From the NCBI GenBank assembly GCA_040143965.1, contig JASJQH010007052.1, positions 1 through 22,870 on the forward strand: a stretch of 22,870 nt of DNA, given 5' to 3'. The DNA comes from Basidiobolus ranarum (taxonomy: Eukaryota > Basidiobolomycota > Basidiobolomycetes > Basidiobolales). The first letter of the stretch is position 1, and each line of letters starts with the position of its first letter. Positions 1 through 10,180 of the stretch are shown here, in pieces. Both the position numbers and the translations under genes were made by a program. The notes beneath the pieces are model-generated. The model worked only from the letters and a program-made list of their open reading frames with translations. It had not been told where the DNA came from and searched no databases.

Positions 1-1579
1 AGTGTTCTTCTCGTGTTCAACGGAAGGGTTCAAAAGGTCGATAGCTAACTAAGAAAACGAGGTGGTTAGATACTGTTTCTCGACAAGAACAATGCACCCC
101 AGTCCTTTGTTCACTATAAATCCGCAGGTTTCATCGATGGCTACACTCTCATCCATCCATCGTCAATGCTCTTAAGAATGTGAGCAAGTTGGTTTCCAAG
201 TCGCTTTGCACTATCGTAAGCATAACTGTCGTATGTAGTGAATTGCAAAGTGTGGATGCATTGTAGTTTTAGTGGATAATGAAAAATAACTTACCACCAT
301 GATAAACGCTAGTACAATAGAGAACGCTGATCACAAGCGAAAAAGGGGGAACCAACCGAAATATGGGGGGAAAGTATTTATATTACTGTGGCTTCAATTC
401 CCCTTCGTAGTAGTAGTTCATTGGTTGAGGGTGAAGTTTTTTCTTGCAAGAAAAATATCCTCCATCCAGATTTTTTGAGCCATGCTACCTATAAAACCAA
501 GTTGATTATTTTACGTATTTTGTTACTCAGATTCCTTTCGCAGTATCACTCTCGGTGTCTGCGCCTTGTAATGATTACTACTACCTATCTCAGAAATAAT
601 GCCACTTAAATTTGACTGTTAACTAGAAAGAAAGTTCAATAGCAAGCACAAGAGATGCTACTAGCCGATATTTTGATATAGCGCATTTTAAACTTCAAGC
701 AAGTAAGGCTAGTAGTTTTCAACCAAAATCACGAAGAAATACCAAAAAGGCGAGGCAAAGGTTCAAGCGGTCAGACAAAGAAATACATGATTGAGCATTA
801 GTAGCAATACTTAACATTAGGAAATAAAGAATTCAACGATTGCTCCTTGTAACAATAAAGCATGACCTTTCCACCAGTACACAAGCAATATATTAAGATA
901 GCACATGAAAATAATATGGCTCTATAAAAATCTTGATATGAATTACAGAAGAGCTGTTACACGTACTCTTATTCTTTTGTCTCCTACAAGTTACAATACA
1001 CTGTTATAGGTAGTGACAAAAGAAATGCTGTAAAGTACATGTGTAATTGATGTAAAAGGGAATAATAGAGATTGACTCGGCGCACTCAGTTCCTTCAACG
1101 AATACCGAAAGTATATTACCATAAAGTAAGGTTGTTATTCATCACTCTCCGATTTTGGATGGGTTCAGCTTGTTACCAATTTGAACAAGGTGATCAAATC
1201 TGCTACCTTCAACAGTTAAGGGTGATGTTATGGTGAGCCAATAATATAGTAGTCATAGTCATACTGAGTTTCTGGATATAGATTAATTGCATGTATTGTC
1301 CAATCAGAGAATACCAACTGTGAAGATGCAAATACTTCATCGAAAATTACGCCATCACGCTGAGCTCGATAAGGCTACTAGATAATCTATAACTGCATGC
1401 TGACCAGTCATTGTAATCAGACCGATACTCCGCAAAATTCGGAAAATAGATTAGACTATCGAAATATTTATTTTCACGATGTGTGAGTGACATAAGTCAA
1501 GTGCCAAAATGGGTGAAAATCTAAAATGCGAATGGGTCGGTGATTACAAAATATTTAAAGACAATACAGTATTAAAGAA
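1..1579. other. Left intergenic region, no secure gene
   Basis: No long coding frame is seen. On the minus strand a TATAAATA lies at 378-385 and an ATG followed by a GTAAGT donor at about 300. Downstream an open frame reads DSAKRLGNQLAHILKSIDDG and stops at 141-143, but I could not join the parts in one frame. A second minus-strand spliced stretch (1142-1374) is listed separately. The plus-strand open frame at 388-609 has no supporting start context or domain and looks like chance. 620-1100 shows nothing I can interpret. Confidence 0.5.
1142..1374 (-). CDS. Possible 3' exons of a small unknown gene
   Basis: Reading on the minus strand, an acceptor-like TAGTAG (1380-1375) is followed by an open exon (1374-1265). 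Next comes a donor-type GTATGA, a CTTAAC branch-like site and a CAG acceptor (intron 1264-1200, 65 nt), and a second exon in the matching phase that ends at TGA 1144-1142. The spliced C-terminus would contain LYPETQFDHLVQIGNKLNPS. No start exon could be joined in frame: an ATG-led open frame from 1493 runs into the region but in the wrong phase. I recognise no family. The intron is of the local size and both flanks are open, which is the only support; chance open frames are common in DNA this AT-rich. Confidence 0.2.
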
Positions 1580-3071
1580 TTAATTGGGGTTAAGGATATT
1601 ACGGAAGAATCCTGGACCATGCCAGATACCCTTCAACAAGCCTGACCAATATAGCTCTGGAAGGACGTGGGAAGTAAGATGATACATAGAGGCTCTCTCT
1701 GCGGATTGGTTTACGGGGAAAGTTTCCTGTGGTGTGGCTGTATAACCACTGAATTCGGCGAGAATGAGCTTATTCTTTCCTGTAACTAACGGACAAGAAG
1801 TATAGCCATCATATTTAGCGACTAACTCTTTGCCAGCCATCAAGGATAACAAGTTTTGCTTTACGACCTGTGATTCGGAAGTGATAGCAGCGGCAGTCTT
1901 TCCAGTAGGGCAGGACGAGCAATCGCCAAGGGAGAAAATATTGTTGTATTTAGTGTGTTGAAGGGTAGCAGCATCAACATCAACCCATCCAGCTTTGTCA
2001 GCAATAGGTGATTTTTTAATGAAGTCAGGTGCACCCATAGGTGGAGCTACGTGTAAGAAGTCGTAATCGTAAACTTGCTCTTCTGAGCCGTTAGGTCCTG
2101 TTTTCTTAAAAACAGCTTCACGACGATCAGCTCTAATCTCAGTGAGTTCAGTAGTAGTATTGACAGTGATCCCTCTTTCTTGACAGATTTGAGACAAGGT
2201 GGAAGCATATTTGTCAATACCAAATATTTTACCAATACCAGTGTTATAGATCACTTGCGCATTATCACGAACTCCGTTCTTTCTGAATTGCTCTTCAGCC
2301 AAATACATAATCTTTTGAGGGGCGCCAGCACACTAAGGAAATGGTTATCGATGAGTAAGAATATTTTAGGTCATGGGTTCACTTTTGCTAACCTTAATGG
2401 GTGTGGAAGGCATAGTGAAAATAGCGTTGCCGCCTTTGAAGTTGTTAATAAATTCCCAAGTGCGTTGAACGCTATCAGCAGAGTAGTTGCTGGTAACACA
2501 ATCTTTACCGAGTGCCTCTTTGAGGCCTTTTACGCCATCCCAATTGACTTGGATTCCGGCGGCAACAACTAGGTAATCATAACTAATCTTTTGACCATCG
2601 GCCAAGATTACTACGTTACTACTTGGTTCGAAACCAGCAGCTGCCTTCTGTATCCAGTCAACTTCCTTGGGCATAACATCCTCCATTCTTCTCTTGGATT
2701 GGTCAAAACTCTTGAGACCGCCACCAACGAATGTCCACAAAGGTTGATACTTAATAAAATAATTAATTTAAACTTCAATGATACTCAAAACTCGACTATA
2801 AAAAATGTACATACGTAGTGAACATCCGAAGGTTCAACAACGGCAACGTTATTTTTACCAAGGATTGCTGATAATGTAGAGGAAACTAGTCGAAGAGAGG
2901 TTAGACATAGTCAGATTAGATACACTATGTCAAAATAATACCAGATAAACCACCAGGTCCTCCACCAATAACAACAACCTTATAGGAAGAGTTAAGGGAA
3001 GAAGAGGCGTAACGACGCACCGAGAAAGGAACTCTGGAAGTTGGGAGGCGACCTAAAGAAGCTCTTAACAT
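1580..3071 (-). CDS. Sulfide:quinone oxidoreductase, mitochondrial (SQR type II, SQOR/HMT2-like)
   Basis: FAD-dependent inner-membrane enzyme that oxidises hydrogen sulfide and passes electrons to ubiquinone, the first step of mitochondrial sulfide detoxification. Four exons on the minus strand: 3071-2942, 2885-2815, 2749-2393, 2332-1580; introns of 56, 65 and 60 nt, all GT-AG; 436 aa, close to the usual size. The N-terminus is Arg/Ser-rich (RRYASSS near residue 20), fitting a mitochondrial presequence. It is followed by the FAD dinucleotide motif VVVIGGGPGGLS, then HYYQPLWTFVGGG and TMPSTPIKCAGAPQKIMYL. The two redox cysteines of eukaryotic SQR are present: Cys187 in KCAGAPQK and Cys324 in LGDCSSCPTGKTAAA. 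The start at 3071 is chosen because a TATAAAAA lies 57-64 nt upstream (3135-3128) and the presequence follows directly. The shorter open frames inside are its separate exons. Family and exon structure are sure; activity is inferred from the motifs. Confidence 0.93.
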
Positions 3072-4228
3072 AATGAATTATACTGGAAGCAAGAGACGAT
3101 GTAACTTCGAAGTCATCAATATTCCACTTTTTATACTAGTCGCAATCAACAAATTGACTCACTACTAATTTATGTCACAAATTGCAACATTTTAGTATCG
3201 ACCCAAGATAATCATAGATTACTAATAACACTCAAATGATCAGCAATTTATGCGCAAAATTGCACCATCACACTCTTCCTCCCAATGAGGCAACCAACAT
3301 TATGTCGAATAACGATTGGAGGTAAATAGAGATGGGACTCGCTCCAAATTGAGTGAAGTTGCGTATATTTCCAGTTATGTCCATTTCAAGTAGTTGGCGA
3401 TCTTTCGTAAGATCACATCTTATGCCACGAATTTAGCACAGATCATGATGAATTTAGAGGCTGGTTGATGGAGTATTCGATGGTGAAAAAATAGTGTGAC
3501 CAGTAATTCTACCTTAACGTCGAAAGTTCTTCTTGCACCTGATCATGTCCATCCTAAATGTATTTAAATACAGTACATTCGGGCTGTTCACCCGCTCATA
3601 ACCAGAGAAACTGCCGAGTATGGTGTCAAATGAATTACTTACTGTTCGTCATAACAACTTGAAGTCAAGTTTAGAGTGAACTCTTCTTAGTATATCATTA
3701 ATCGTGAGAGGGAAACTTGCACAATGAAGAATACCTTTTGGGGAAACATTTCTTCTCTCTAGGAAACTCCTCTACAGGTTTTTTTGCTCGCTATCATAGT
3801 CAGGCGTAGTGTCTGCTCTGAAGGTTGCCGCACATGACCGAGAGTGATTCATACGCCTCAACAGGTTGTATCCATGATGTATCACGTGCTTTATATGGTA
3901 AACGTGATAATGATAGTTATGCAAACATTTGTGTATTGTCTATCAGTTCTTGCTCCCATTTGCCACCATATCTTTGATATCCCTTGATTCTTGATCCCAC
4001 GCCAGTTCATCTGTGACCAATCATCATGATGAGCTTTGACTTCTTTTTGGAATGGCCTTAACACAGTACAGCTAAAACATGTTTTTGCAAGTTATTTCAG
4101 TAAAGTAGTATAAATACGTATAACCTTCCCTTCTTCATCTGCTATAAACCGCCTTTCAGATGTAAATAACTTCCGACGGAATTGTTTTGAATTTCTAGCA
4201 ACTTTACCTTCCTCGGTTCATTTCAGGA
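3072..4228. other. Intergenic region with SQR promoter
   Basis: Holds the SQR 5' leader and TATA box next to 3071. Further right I see only a weak three-part plus-strand spliced frame (3285-3499, see findings) and a TATAAATA at 4109-4116 that could serve the open frame at 4229. Nothing else is recognisable. Confidence 0.5.
3128..3135 (-). promoter_or_regulatory. TATA box of the SQR gene
   Basis: TATAAAAA on the minus strand, 57-64 nt before the SQR start codon at 3071, the spacing seen for other genes in this window. Confidence 0.55.
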
Positions 4229-4531
4229 ATGAATAAAACATCCAACGGCCTGACGATGTTGACTTTGAATCTTGGATATCTCGTTTTCGATTTTCTGGAT
4301 TTTTTGCCAGTTACTGTACGGTTTTCTTTTAACAAGACTTCTTCTCATCTTTCTGTTCCCACACCCTACATCTATGTTGGCTGGTGTGATTTTACAGCTA
4401 GGTGGCGGCTTCTAGAAATCACGGCTGTTGTTTGTTTGGTCACCGTTTTCATCTTATCCCTTTTTATTGTATTTCTGAAGAATAATTATTTAGAACTTGA
4501 AATCTGTTGTGAAGTTCCAAGTGAAATTTGA
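4229..4531 (+). CDS. Hypothetical membrane protein, doubtful
   Basis: ATG-led open frame of 100 aa. It has two hydrophobic stretches: about residues 14-34, and a clear one at about 65-83 (ITAVVCLVTVFILSLFIVFL) followed by charged residues, which would make a membrane segment. A TATAAATA box at 4109-4116 lies 113-120 nt upstream, and TTTCAG directly precedes the start region, so an upstream exon is also possible. No family is recognised. A further open frame (4528-4770) follows with only a TTG start and is probably chance. Hydrophobic frames arise easily from T-rich DNA, so this stays a weak call. Confidence 0.25.
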   Translation: MNKTSNGLTMLTLNLGYLVFDFLDFLPVTVRFSFNKTSSHLSVPTPYIYVGWCDFTARWRLLEITAVVCLVTVFILSLFIVFLKNNYLELEICCEVPSEI

Positions 4532-4858
4532 AACGATCCAGGGTGAAACTAACTGTATTGGTCATCGTAACAACTCTGCTGTCCGTCCTTGAAAAAAAAT
4601 CATTATTGCTCACGCGGTCCTATCTATATATGTCTCTTTGGTCCACGACTTGGAGCTGCAAGGTTGCGTCGAGTGGAAACGCTTGCGAATCAGTCTATTT
4701 TTATTCTATACTGATTCAGGGATTTCATTGCCTTGAATGCTCATATACTAGAGTAATTGCGGGATGCTAGAGTGTATGCTTTCATCATATACAAGTATTT
4801 TAACATTCACTGATCCAGTCATTTTATTTTTGCTGGATTGCTTAAATTGTAAACTAAT
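4532..4858. other. Intergenic region and SDR 3' end
   Basis: No gene supported. It contains the probable 3' untranslated region of the short-chain dehydrogenase: on the minus strand an AATAAA lies in the loop of a small hairpin (ATCCAG/CTGGAT arms, 4813-4838). Confidence 0.45.
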
Positions 4859-5605
4859 CTATGCAGCCAAGCCACCATTAACCTTGATGGTTTGACCAGT
4901 TATCCATTTCGCATCCTCTGAGCAAAGGAAGGATACAACGCCGGCAATATCCCCTGGAGTACCTAATCCGTACAAAGGTGCCATCTTCTTCATCTTTTCA
5001 ATAGTAGCCTCATCTTTTCCGTTTCTAAATAGTTCAGTATCTGTAGGGCCCGGAGCTACTGCGTTGATGGATATTCCTTTGGGACCCAGTTCAGTGGCTA
5101 AATGCTTTGTTAAAGTTTCAACCGCCGATTTGGATGCAGCATAAAGGCTGTATTTAGGCATTTGCAGGGCAGTAGTTGTGCTTGACAAGTTGATGATACG
5201 ACCACCTTTCGACATACCTACCTTAGTAGCTTCTTGAATAGCAAAATAGGTAGCGCGGACGTTAGTACTGAAGATTTGCTCATACGTCTCCTCCGTATGG
5301 TCTTCAAGAAGCTTATAGTGAACAATCCCAGCATTGTTCACTAAAATATCGATCTTGCCAAATTGTTTGACGGTTTCGGCAATTAAATTCCTGATGTCGG
5401 ATACCTTTGAAATGTCTCCTTGAATGGCAAATGCATCTCCACCGCTAGATTTTATTGTAGACACAATGTCCTCAGCTGCTTTGGCGCTTTTCACGTAGAT
5501 TATCACCACTTTAGCTCCATCCTTAGCTAAGCGCAAGGCGATCTCTTTGCCAATGCCTCTGGAGGCGCCAGTAACTAATGCTATTTTTCCTTGGAGTTCA
5601 GACAT
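4859..5605 (-). CDS. Short-chain dehydrogenase/reductase (classical SDR, FabG-like)
   Basis: NAD(P)-dependent oxidoreductase of the classical SDR family, 248 aa, single exon, full length. The cofactor motif TGASRGIG is at residues 12-19 and NNAG at 90-93. The active site is Asn115, Ser142, Tyr155 and Lys159 (YAASK), and the cofactor loop APGPTDT lies near 184-190. The C-terminus ITGQTIKVNGG is typical of the family. It most resembles 3-ketoacyl-ACP reductase/glucose dehydrogenase-like fungal SDRs; the substrate cannot be told from the sequence. No targeting signal or membrane segment is seen, so it is probably cytosolic. An in-frame ATG 60 nt upstream (5665) exists, but a TATTTATA box at 5654-5647 falls inside that extension, so transcription should start after it and 5605 (MSELQGKIALVTG) is the likely start. 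It is divergent from the secreted-protein gene at 6024. Confidence 0.9.
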   Translation of the reverse strand: MSELQGKIALVTGASRGIGKEIALRLAKDGAKVVIIYVKSAKAAEDIVSTIKSSGGDAFAIQGDISKVSDIRNLIAETVKQFGKIDILVNNAGIVHYKLLEDHTEETYEQIFSTNVRATYFAIQEATKVGMSKGGRIINLSSTTTALQMPKYSLYAASKSAVETLTKHLATELGPKGISINAVAPGPTDTELFRNGKDEATIEKMKKMAPLYGLGTPGDIAGVVSFLCSEDAKWITGQTIKVNGGLAA

Positions 5606-5646
5606 GTTCAGTAGATGAATTGTAAGAAGGGACTCAAGAGGCTCAA

Positions 5647-5654
5647 TATAAATA
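5647..5654 (-). promoter_or_regulatory. TATA-like box of the SDR gene
   Basis: TATTTATA on the minus strand (TATAAATA on plus), 42-49 nt before the chosen SDR start. Its position decides between the two candidate starts. Confidence 0.45.
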
Positions 5655-5971
5655 TTCGTCAACAACTGACATCCTGACTGTCCTCAAGTGCTATCTTTGA
5701 GCGATAAGGCTACGTAACTCATCTCCATACTTGGAATTTTAATTGGCCAAACCATTTTTTATTATAGTAAGCCCGTTTGTGAGCTAACCAGCCAATAAAA
5801 AAATGCTGAATCAGCTACTCATAAGAGACTCTTGAAACAAGTTTCTGCGGAATCCATTATAGCTAAAAGAAACCTTGCGTGAGATACCAGCACCAATGTG
5901 CATTGTGGTGCATAAATCACTTGTGTGCTCCTTTTAATCTTGCCTCAAGATTTCACAATTGCTTAGTGAGA

Positions 5972-5979
5972 TATAAATA
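5972..5979 (+). promoter_or_regulatory. TATA box of the secreted Cys-rich gene
   Basis: TATAAATA 45-52 nt before the ATG at 6024. With the SDR box it defines a roughly 420-bp divergent promoter region. Confidence 0.6.
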
Positions 5980-6023
5980 ACTAGGCATCTCTTCACATCA
6001 CCTAGCCAATTTTTTGCTTGACA

Positions 6024-6686
6024 ATGATTTTTGCAAAATATACTAGTCTGGCCTTACTCCTCAGCTTAAGTGGTCTTTGTGGCCATGCAAACGGGCTCAA
6101 TCTAGCGAACACGATAAAACAACAGGTCTTCAATATTATCCAATCCACTTCATACCGCCCAAGGAGCCACTTTGCTGATGGCATCTACAATCCAAATTTG
6201 ACCTGTCGTTCCGCCATTCTGGAGGCAGAGAAGAAGTATCCAAAGCTGAGCCAATGCTATTCGCAAATGCCACTGTTCTTTTCTTCGCTAAACGAGGTGT
6301 GTGATCAGAAATGCTTTCATGATACAGTGGGAGCCGCACAGACAGTTTCTGAGAGTTGCGGTGATTTGCAGTTGTCCTCGAATAGCCAGAGAGTATATTA
6401 TTCCTGGGCCGATAATGGTGCGGCGACTGTCGCCTGTCGTAAAAGCGATGGCGTTTATTGCCTATCAAAGGTAATTAGGGCTAATGTGGCTCTCGAAAAT
6501 AGCTTAGTAAAGCCAGTCCCTACAGATAAAGAAAAGCTAAGAAAGGAAATATGTTTGCCGTGCACAGAGGATTTCTACAAGGCAGTGAAAAAGCCTGGTC
6601 AAGAACCAGTATTGTACTATTATCAGATAATGCATCCTGAGAGACTATTTAGCGCATTCGAGCAGTATTGTGGTTACACTCTTTGA
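6024..6686 (+). CDS. Small secreted cysteine-rich protein, unknown family
   Basis: Single exon, 220 aa. The ATG at 6024 is chosen; a TTG two codons upstream is not a likely start. Residues 1 to about 24 form a signal peptide (a hydrophobic core LALLLSLSGLCG, then HANG). The mature part has ten cysteines, at residues 61, 78, 93, 97, 112, 138, 146, 177, 180 and 216, including C-x3-C (CDQKC) and C-x2-C (CLPC) pairs, so up to five disulfides. One sequon is present (NLT, Asn58). No catalytic motif or membrane segment is seen and the C-terminus is not GPI-like. It is probably extracellular or wall-associated. The layout resembles the small secreted Cys-rich proteins common in zygomycete-type fungi, but I cannot assign a named family. 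A strong TATA box precedes it and AATAAATAAA follows at 6770. Confidence 0.8.
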   Translation: MIFAKYTSLALLLSLSGLCGHANGLNLANTIKQQVFNIIQSTSYRPRSHFADGIYNPNLTCRSAILEAEKKYPKLSQCYSQMPLFFSSLNEVCDQKCFHDTVGAAQTVSESCGDLQLSSNSQRVYYSWADNGAATVACRKSDGVYCLSKVIRANVALENSLVKPVPTDKEKLRKEICLPCTEDFYKAVKKPGQEPVLYYYQIMHPERLFSAFEQYCGYTL

Positions 6687-6905
6687 TAGGATATGCTCCA
6701 ATGGCTATCCATGTATCATATCCAACGATATTCCATGTATAAATAATACCCCTCTTATTTCATGTTGCGAATAAATAAACACATAATTGAAAGTTAAATT
6801 GAATTGATCGAATTTGGGTTATCTAGTGTAGCCGTTGGTACCTTAAATGCTTGAAATCAATTTTTCGTCTTTAATACTTTCTTTCTCTTGTGACTTTCAT
6901 CCAAC

Positions 6906-7903
6906 ATGTTCAGAGTTACACTCCTTAAGCCTCGGATAAATAGAAATAGAATGTCACTCGTAGCATGCCAGCGTTTTGGTTTCACCATATTCAGCAAGGT
7001 ACTTTCAGAACAGATTGACTACTTTGATTGTCATTATTTTCTTAATATTAACCCAAGTAATTGACAGACTCCTTCTGTCCGCTGTATTAATACTAAACAT
7101 AATTTTGATACTTATCAAACAGTTTCGAAATTAGAAGCGAATGGCAAATTCCCAAGAAATCAGGCAGTGGCTATAATGCGCTGCATCCGAGTACTGATGC
7201 GGGATAGGTAAGCGCTTGAGATAGAACAACAAGCACAATTCTGAAAATTCAAATATTTCTTTTCTTCAGTTCAGCTCAAGTGCGTTCGGAAATGTTGGCC
7301 AAGTCAGAGATGGAGAAGGTATTGTTTCTATTTTTACCTGATTAATACTTGTAACGTTTTATTTTGACCTTTTCTTAGGAGTTATATCTTTTTAAAGCAA
7401 CTTTGAGTGAATTACGCACGGAAATCAAGATTCTTCGTAAAAATGACCACAGCATCTTGGAATCAGAGGTGAGTGCTATCAGTAGAGATGTTGAGGCCTT
7501 ATCCCAGAAACTTCGAGAAGTTATCGGAAGTTTGAAGAGTGATATTCACTTGGACTTCAATAACCGTAAAGCTGAAGTCCGTCAGGAGCAGAAGAGAATG
7601 GAAATGAAAATTCACGAATTTGACAACAAGTATACCCTACAACTTTCAGATATTCGTACTGACATCGAGGCATTAAAATGGGAAACTACACGCAAAGGAA
7701 TGCGTAAGTAACATATTCCCTATTCCCACCCCAGTTTTTACTCAATTAACATCTATCGGTTTAAAGTCGCAGCTTTCGGTACAGCTACGGTAATCCTTTT
7801 AGCTGGAATCTTATTCAAATGGAAAAATAAACCAGCCTCATCTTCCGAAGAAACGACCACAACAGAATTCATACCAGAGGGTGCCGAGATTTCCGTTTCT
7901 TGA
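6906..7903 (+). CDS. Mitochondrial coiled-coil membrane protein, CCDC90/MCUR1 (DUF1640) family
   Basis: Five exons: 6906-6998, 7068-7207, 7270-7318, 7379-7703, 7767-7903; introns of 69, 62, 60 and 63 nt, all GT-AG; 247 aa. The N-terminus (MFRVTLLKPRINRNR) is basic and fits a mitochondrial presequence. Next come the family start FDTYQTVSKLEANG (residues 44-57) and FPRNQAVAIM, a long coiled coil (about 95-195) with ELYLFKATLSELRTEIKILR and LKSDIHLDFNNRKAEVR, and one membrane helix near the C-terminus (about 203-221). A short acidic/Thr tail ends the protein. Family members sit in the inner mitochondrial membrane; human MCUR1 influences calcium uptake and respiratory assembly, and the yeast FMP32-type relatives act on proline use. 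The exact role here is not known. An AATAAA lies at 8098, after a 10-bp hairpin in the 3' region. The gene is convergent with TBCA. Confidence 0.86.
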
Positions 7904-8304
7904 GAAACCCTAGCAAGTTTTGATCTACTATTTGTTCTTTTTGAGACGGTTCACTTCAAGCATATCAATTCATTCATTCGATTCAAAACCATCCTTTTGC
8001 TCTGCACTTATTATGCGGATTCCTATGTAGAGCACTGAGTGTAATAATCATCACTACACTTCATTTAGGTTAGTCTAAATGAAGCTTGTCCTATGGTAAT
8101 AAATGTTTTACAAGAATTTTCAAGCTATACAGCTAAACATTTCTTGGGTAACTGACTTTCATACATCACGCCATTCTATCATTTTTAGCCAAGGGGTTTG
8201 TAAAAAATAGTTATATTTGGAGGTATTGTTGCCGACAGGGATAATATGTATCGACTTATTTATTTCAAAGCATAGAAATAAGCAGTGATGTAAGCCAGCT
8301 TTCT
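7904..8304. other. Convergent 3' region between two genes
   Basis: Untranslated ends of the CCDC90-family gene (plus) and TBCA (minus). It holds the hairpin at 8059-8084 and AATAAA at 8098-8103. No coding frame is supported. Confidence 0.6.
8059..8084 (+). other. 3'-region hairpin
   Basis: CTTCATTTAG, a 6-nt loop, then CTAAATGAAG: a perfect 10-bp stem about 155 nt after the CCDC90-family stop codon and just before AATAAA (8098). It may be a 3'-UTR structure or a 3'-end processing element. Role inferred only. Confidence 0.5.
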
Positions 8305-8832
8305 TTACAATTTAATCTCATCAAGCAAATCGGAAGCGTTTTTGAATTCCTTAGTAGTGTTAATACTGGGTTCATCAGCATTTTGAAGCTAAAGTAAAAA
8401 ATAAAAAGGGTTTGTAAGAAGGATTTGAGAAAAACTCAGTGGAAGATGATTTACCACTAATGTTTGTAATTCTTGATAAGCGGCAGCTAAACGTTTTTTC
8501 CCATCAGGAATCATGCGTAAAGTTTCATCCAAAACTTCTCTCTTTGGAGCGGAAAAATAAAGAAAAATTGTCAAAATGGTACAGGAGAGAATGGATACTA
8601 AAGAGGCTTCCGACTCACCTGCTTTCTGATGTCATATATGTCAGCATCGTTTGCAACCATCTTATCGATCTTGGCTTGTTGTTGGTCTTTTTCTTTAACA
8701 TAATACAAGCCTTCCTTATAGATCCTAAAGAGTTCAGATTTTAGTATAATAATCGTGTGAGAAGCATGTCTGTAGCAGTAACCTTTTCACTACACCGGTT
8801 TGAATTTCTAAGTGACGTTGAAGAGTGGACAT
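8305..8832 (-). CDS. Tubulin-binding cofactor A (tubulin-specific chaperone A)
   Basis: Captures released beta-tubulin in the tubulin folding pathway, in the cytosol. Four exons on minus: 8832-8783, 8724-8619, 8541-8455, 8388-8305; introns of 58, 77 and 66 nt, all GT-AG; 108 aa, the normal family length. Family signatures in order: LEIQTGVVKR (residues 8-17), KEGLYYVKEKDQQQAKIDKM, NDADIYDIRKQREVLDET, MIPDGKKRLAAAYQELQTL, and a C-terminal helix ending NASDLLDEIKL. All-helical with no signal. Corresponds to yeast Rbl2 / human TBCA. The splice joins restore an unbroken family alignment, so the model is firm. The open frames 8389-8574 and 8439-8744 are parts or shadows of it. Confidence 0.94.
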
Positions 8833-10180
8833 ATTGAAGTATTAACTGTCGCAAAAGCTGGAGTGGTCTTGGTTAATGTAAGGTGGTTCGCTCTATATTC
8901 ATTGGGCTATTGGGGATCAATCAGATCGAGCCCGCGTATATTTTTTTGTTGTGATCTACTGATCACATTTGTTGTTATTGATTCGCAATCAGATTCCTCA
9001 GGCCCTAACCTAGGACTGTTGTAAATGCCGACTAAAGTCCGGTCTGACTGGTGGTGTAAAATTTACAGACTTTCTCATTAAACCTCTCTTATGTTGAAGT
9101 TGTCTATATACTTGGAAGACCTGAAGAGTGAATATGTATATACTTGAGAGCACATTTAACTATAATCACAGCTACTCAGTTTGAAGGCAAATCATACAAT
9201 TCCAGAAAGCGGTACTACCTTTGGAAACGACGGTGAACATACTCCTCGCTCTTGTTAAGGGAGATTTTAGATATAGTTTATTAGCAAAGTATTGGGAAGT
9301 TTCTTGAAAGGAATAGTTAGCCGAGGAAATCTACATTCTCATCTGGACTTCATTTTAAAAGTACGGGAATGATGCTTGTGAGTATTGTATGAAGTGCACG
9401 TAGAATATACTAGACGATATGAATACGTGCGAGTAGATTGCGCAAAGTAGAGTTTGAAAATAGATTGCAAATACTGTTTGGCCATCGGGGAAATCATTAC
9501 CAAGATATGGAGACTGGAGTGATAATAGAACATCCCTCACTCAACAGGCAGAAAGTGTATACTTAACTCTAACTCTATATCTGTGGAGGGAGCTTGGTAA
9601 AAGGCTTATGAATAACACCTCCATTTCGTAAATCTAAGGCAGCAAATGAGCATTTTTTTTAACACCACTAATCAAGCTATCCGAAAAGTAGTCCAGCGAA
9701 TAAAGTTCTGTATAAATCATTTTATATCACGCTTGCAGAGCTACGTGACTTGATTGATGTTCATTTATTTGATATTCAAAAATGACATCTTGATCTATTT
9801 TTCGAATCGCTTGATCTATTTTGTTCTACCATTTGCCCTTCTTGAAATTACCCTTAGACATATCAAATCATGACGCCTAACGATCCTTTCTAAAGCGGTC
9901 ACTCCAAATTCATAACTAGGAAGGATAGGGATCTTGATGACAATCTGGCACACGTAAAACTTGTCACAACTCGCTCAAGGAGCTCTAAGGTTGAGATGCT
10001 AGTCGTACTCATCCAGAAGTCTCTTAAAAACGTTTCTGACTGTGGTAAAAGTTGCAAAAATATATCATGGTTAGATTTGTACTATTTGAGAGATAAGTAT
10101 AAAAGGAATTGTTTCCGAGTATTTCCCACAGTATCTCTTTAATCTCTATTTCTCGTGACTATTTTCTCTTCAGCGCAAGT
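8833..10180. other. Intergenic region, 1.3 kb
   Basis: Open frames here (for example minus 9339-9540) overlap one another in several frames, lack real start contexts and show no domain, so they look like chance. The only clear element is the TATA box and pyrimidine-rich leader of the gene starting at 10181. Confidence 0.5.
10098..10105 (+). promoter_or_regulatory. TATA box of secreted paralogue A
   Basis: TATAAAAG, 76-83 nt before the ATG at 10181, followed by a CT-rich leader. It excludes the more upstream, non-ATG open extension from 10109 as the coding start. Confidence 0.6.

Noticed and set aside
388-609. 73-codon plus-strand frame near the left end
   Set aside because: Starts with GTG, Ser/Leu-rich, no domain and no promoter in the right place.
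5606-5665. 20-residue N-terminal extension of the SDR as a targeting peptide
   Set aside because: The TATA-like box lies within it, and the SDR core begins normally at the second Met.
9339-9540. Two overlapping minus-strand frames of about 60 codons
   Set aside because: Both frames open at once, no splice or start context, no family; consistent with chance.
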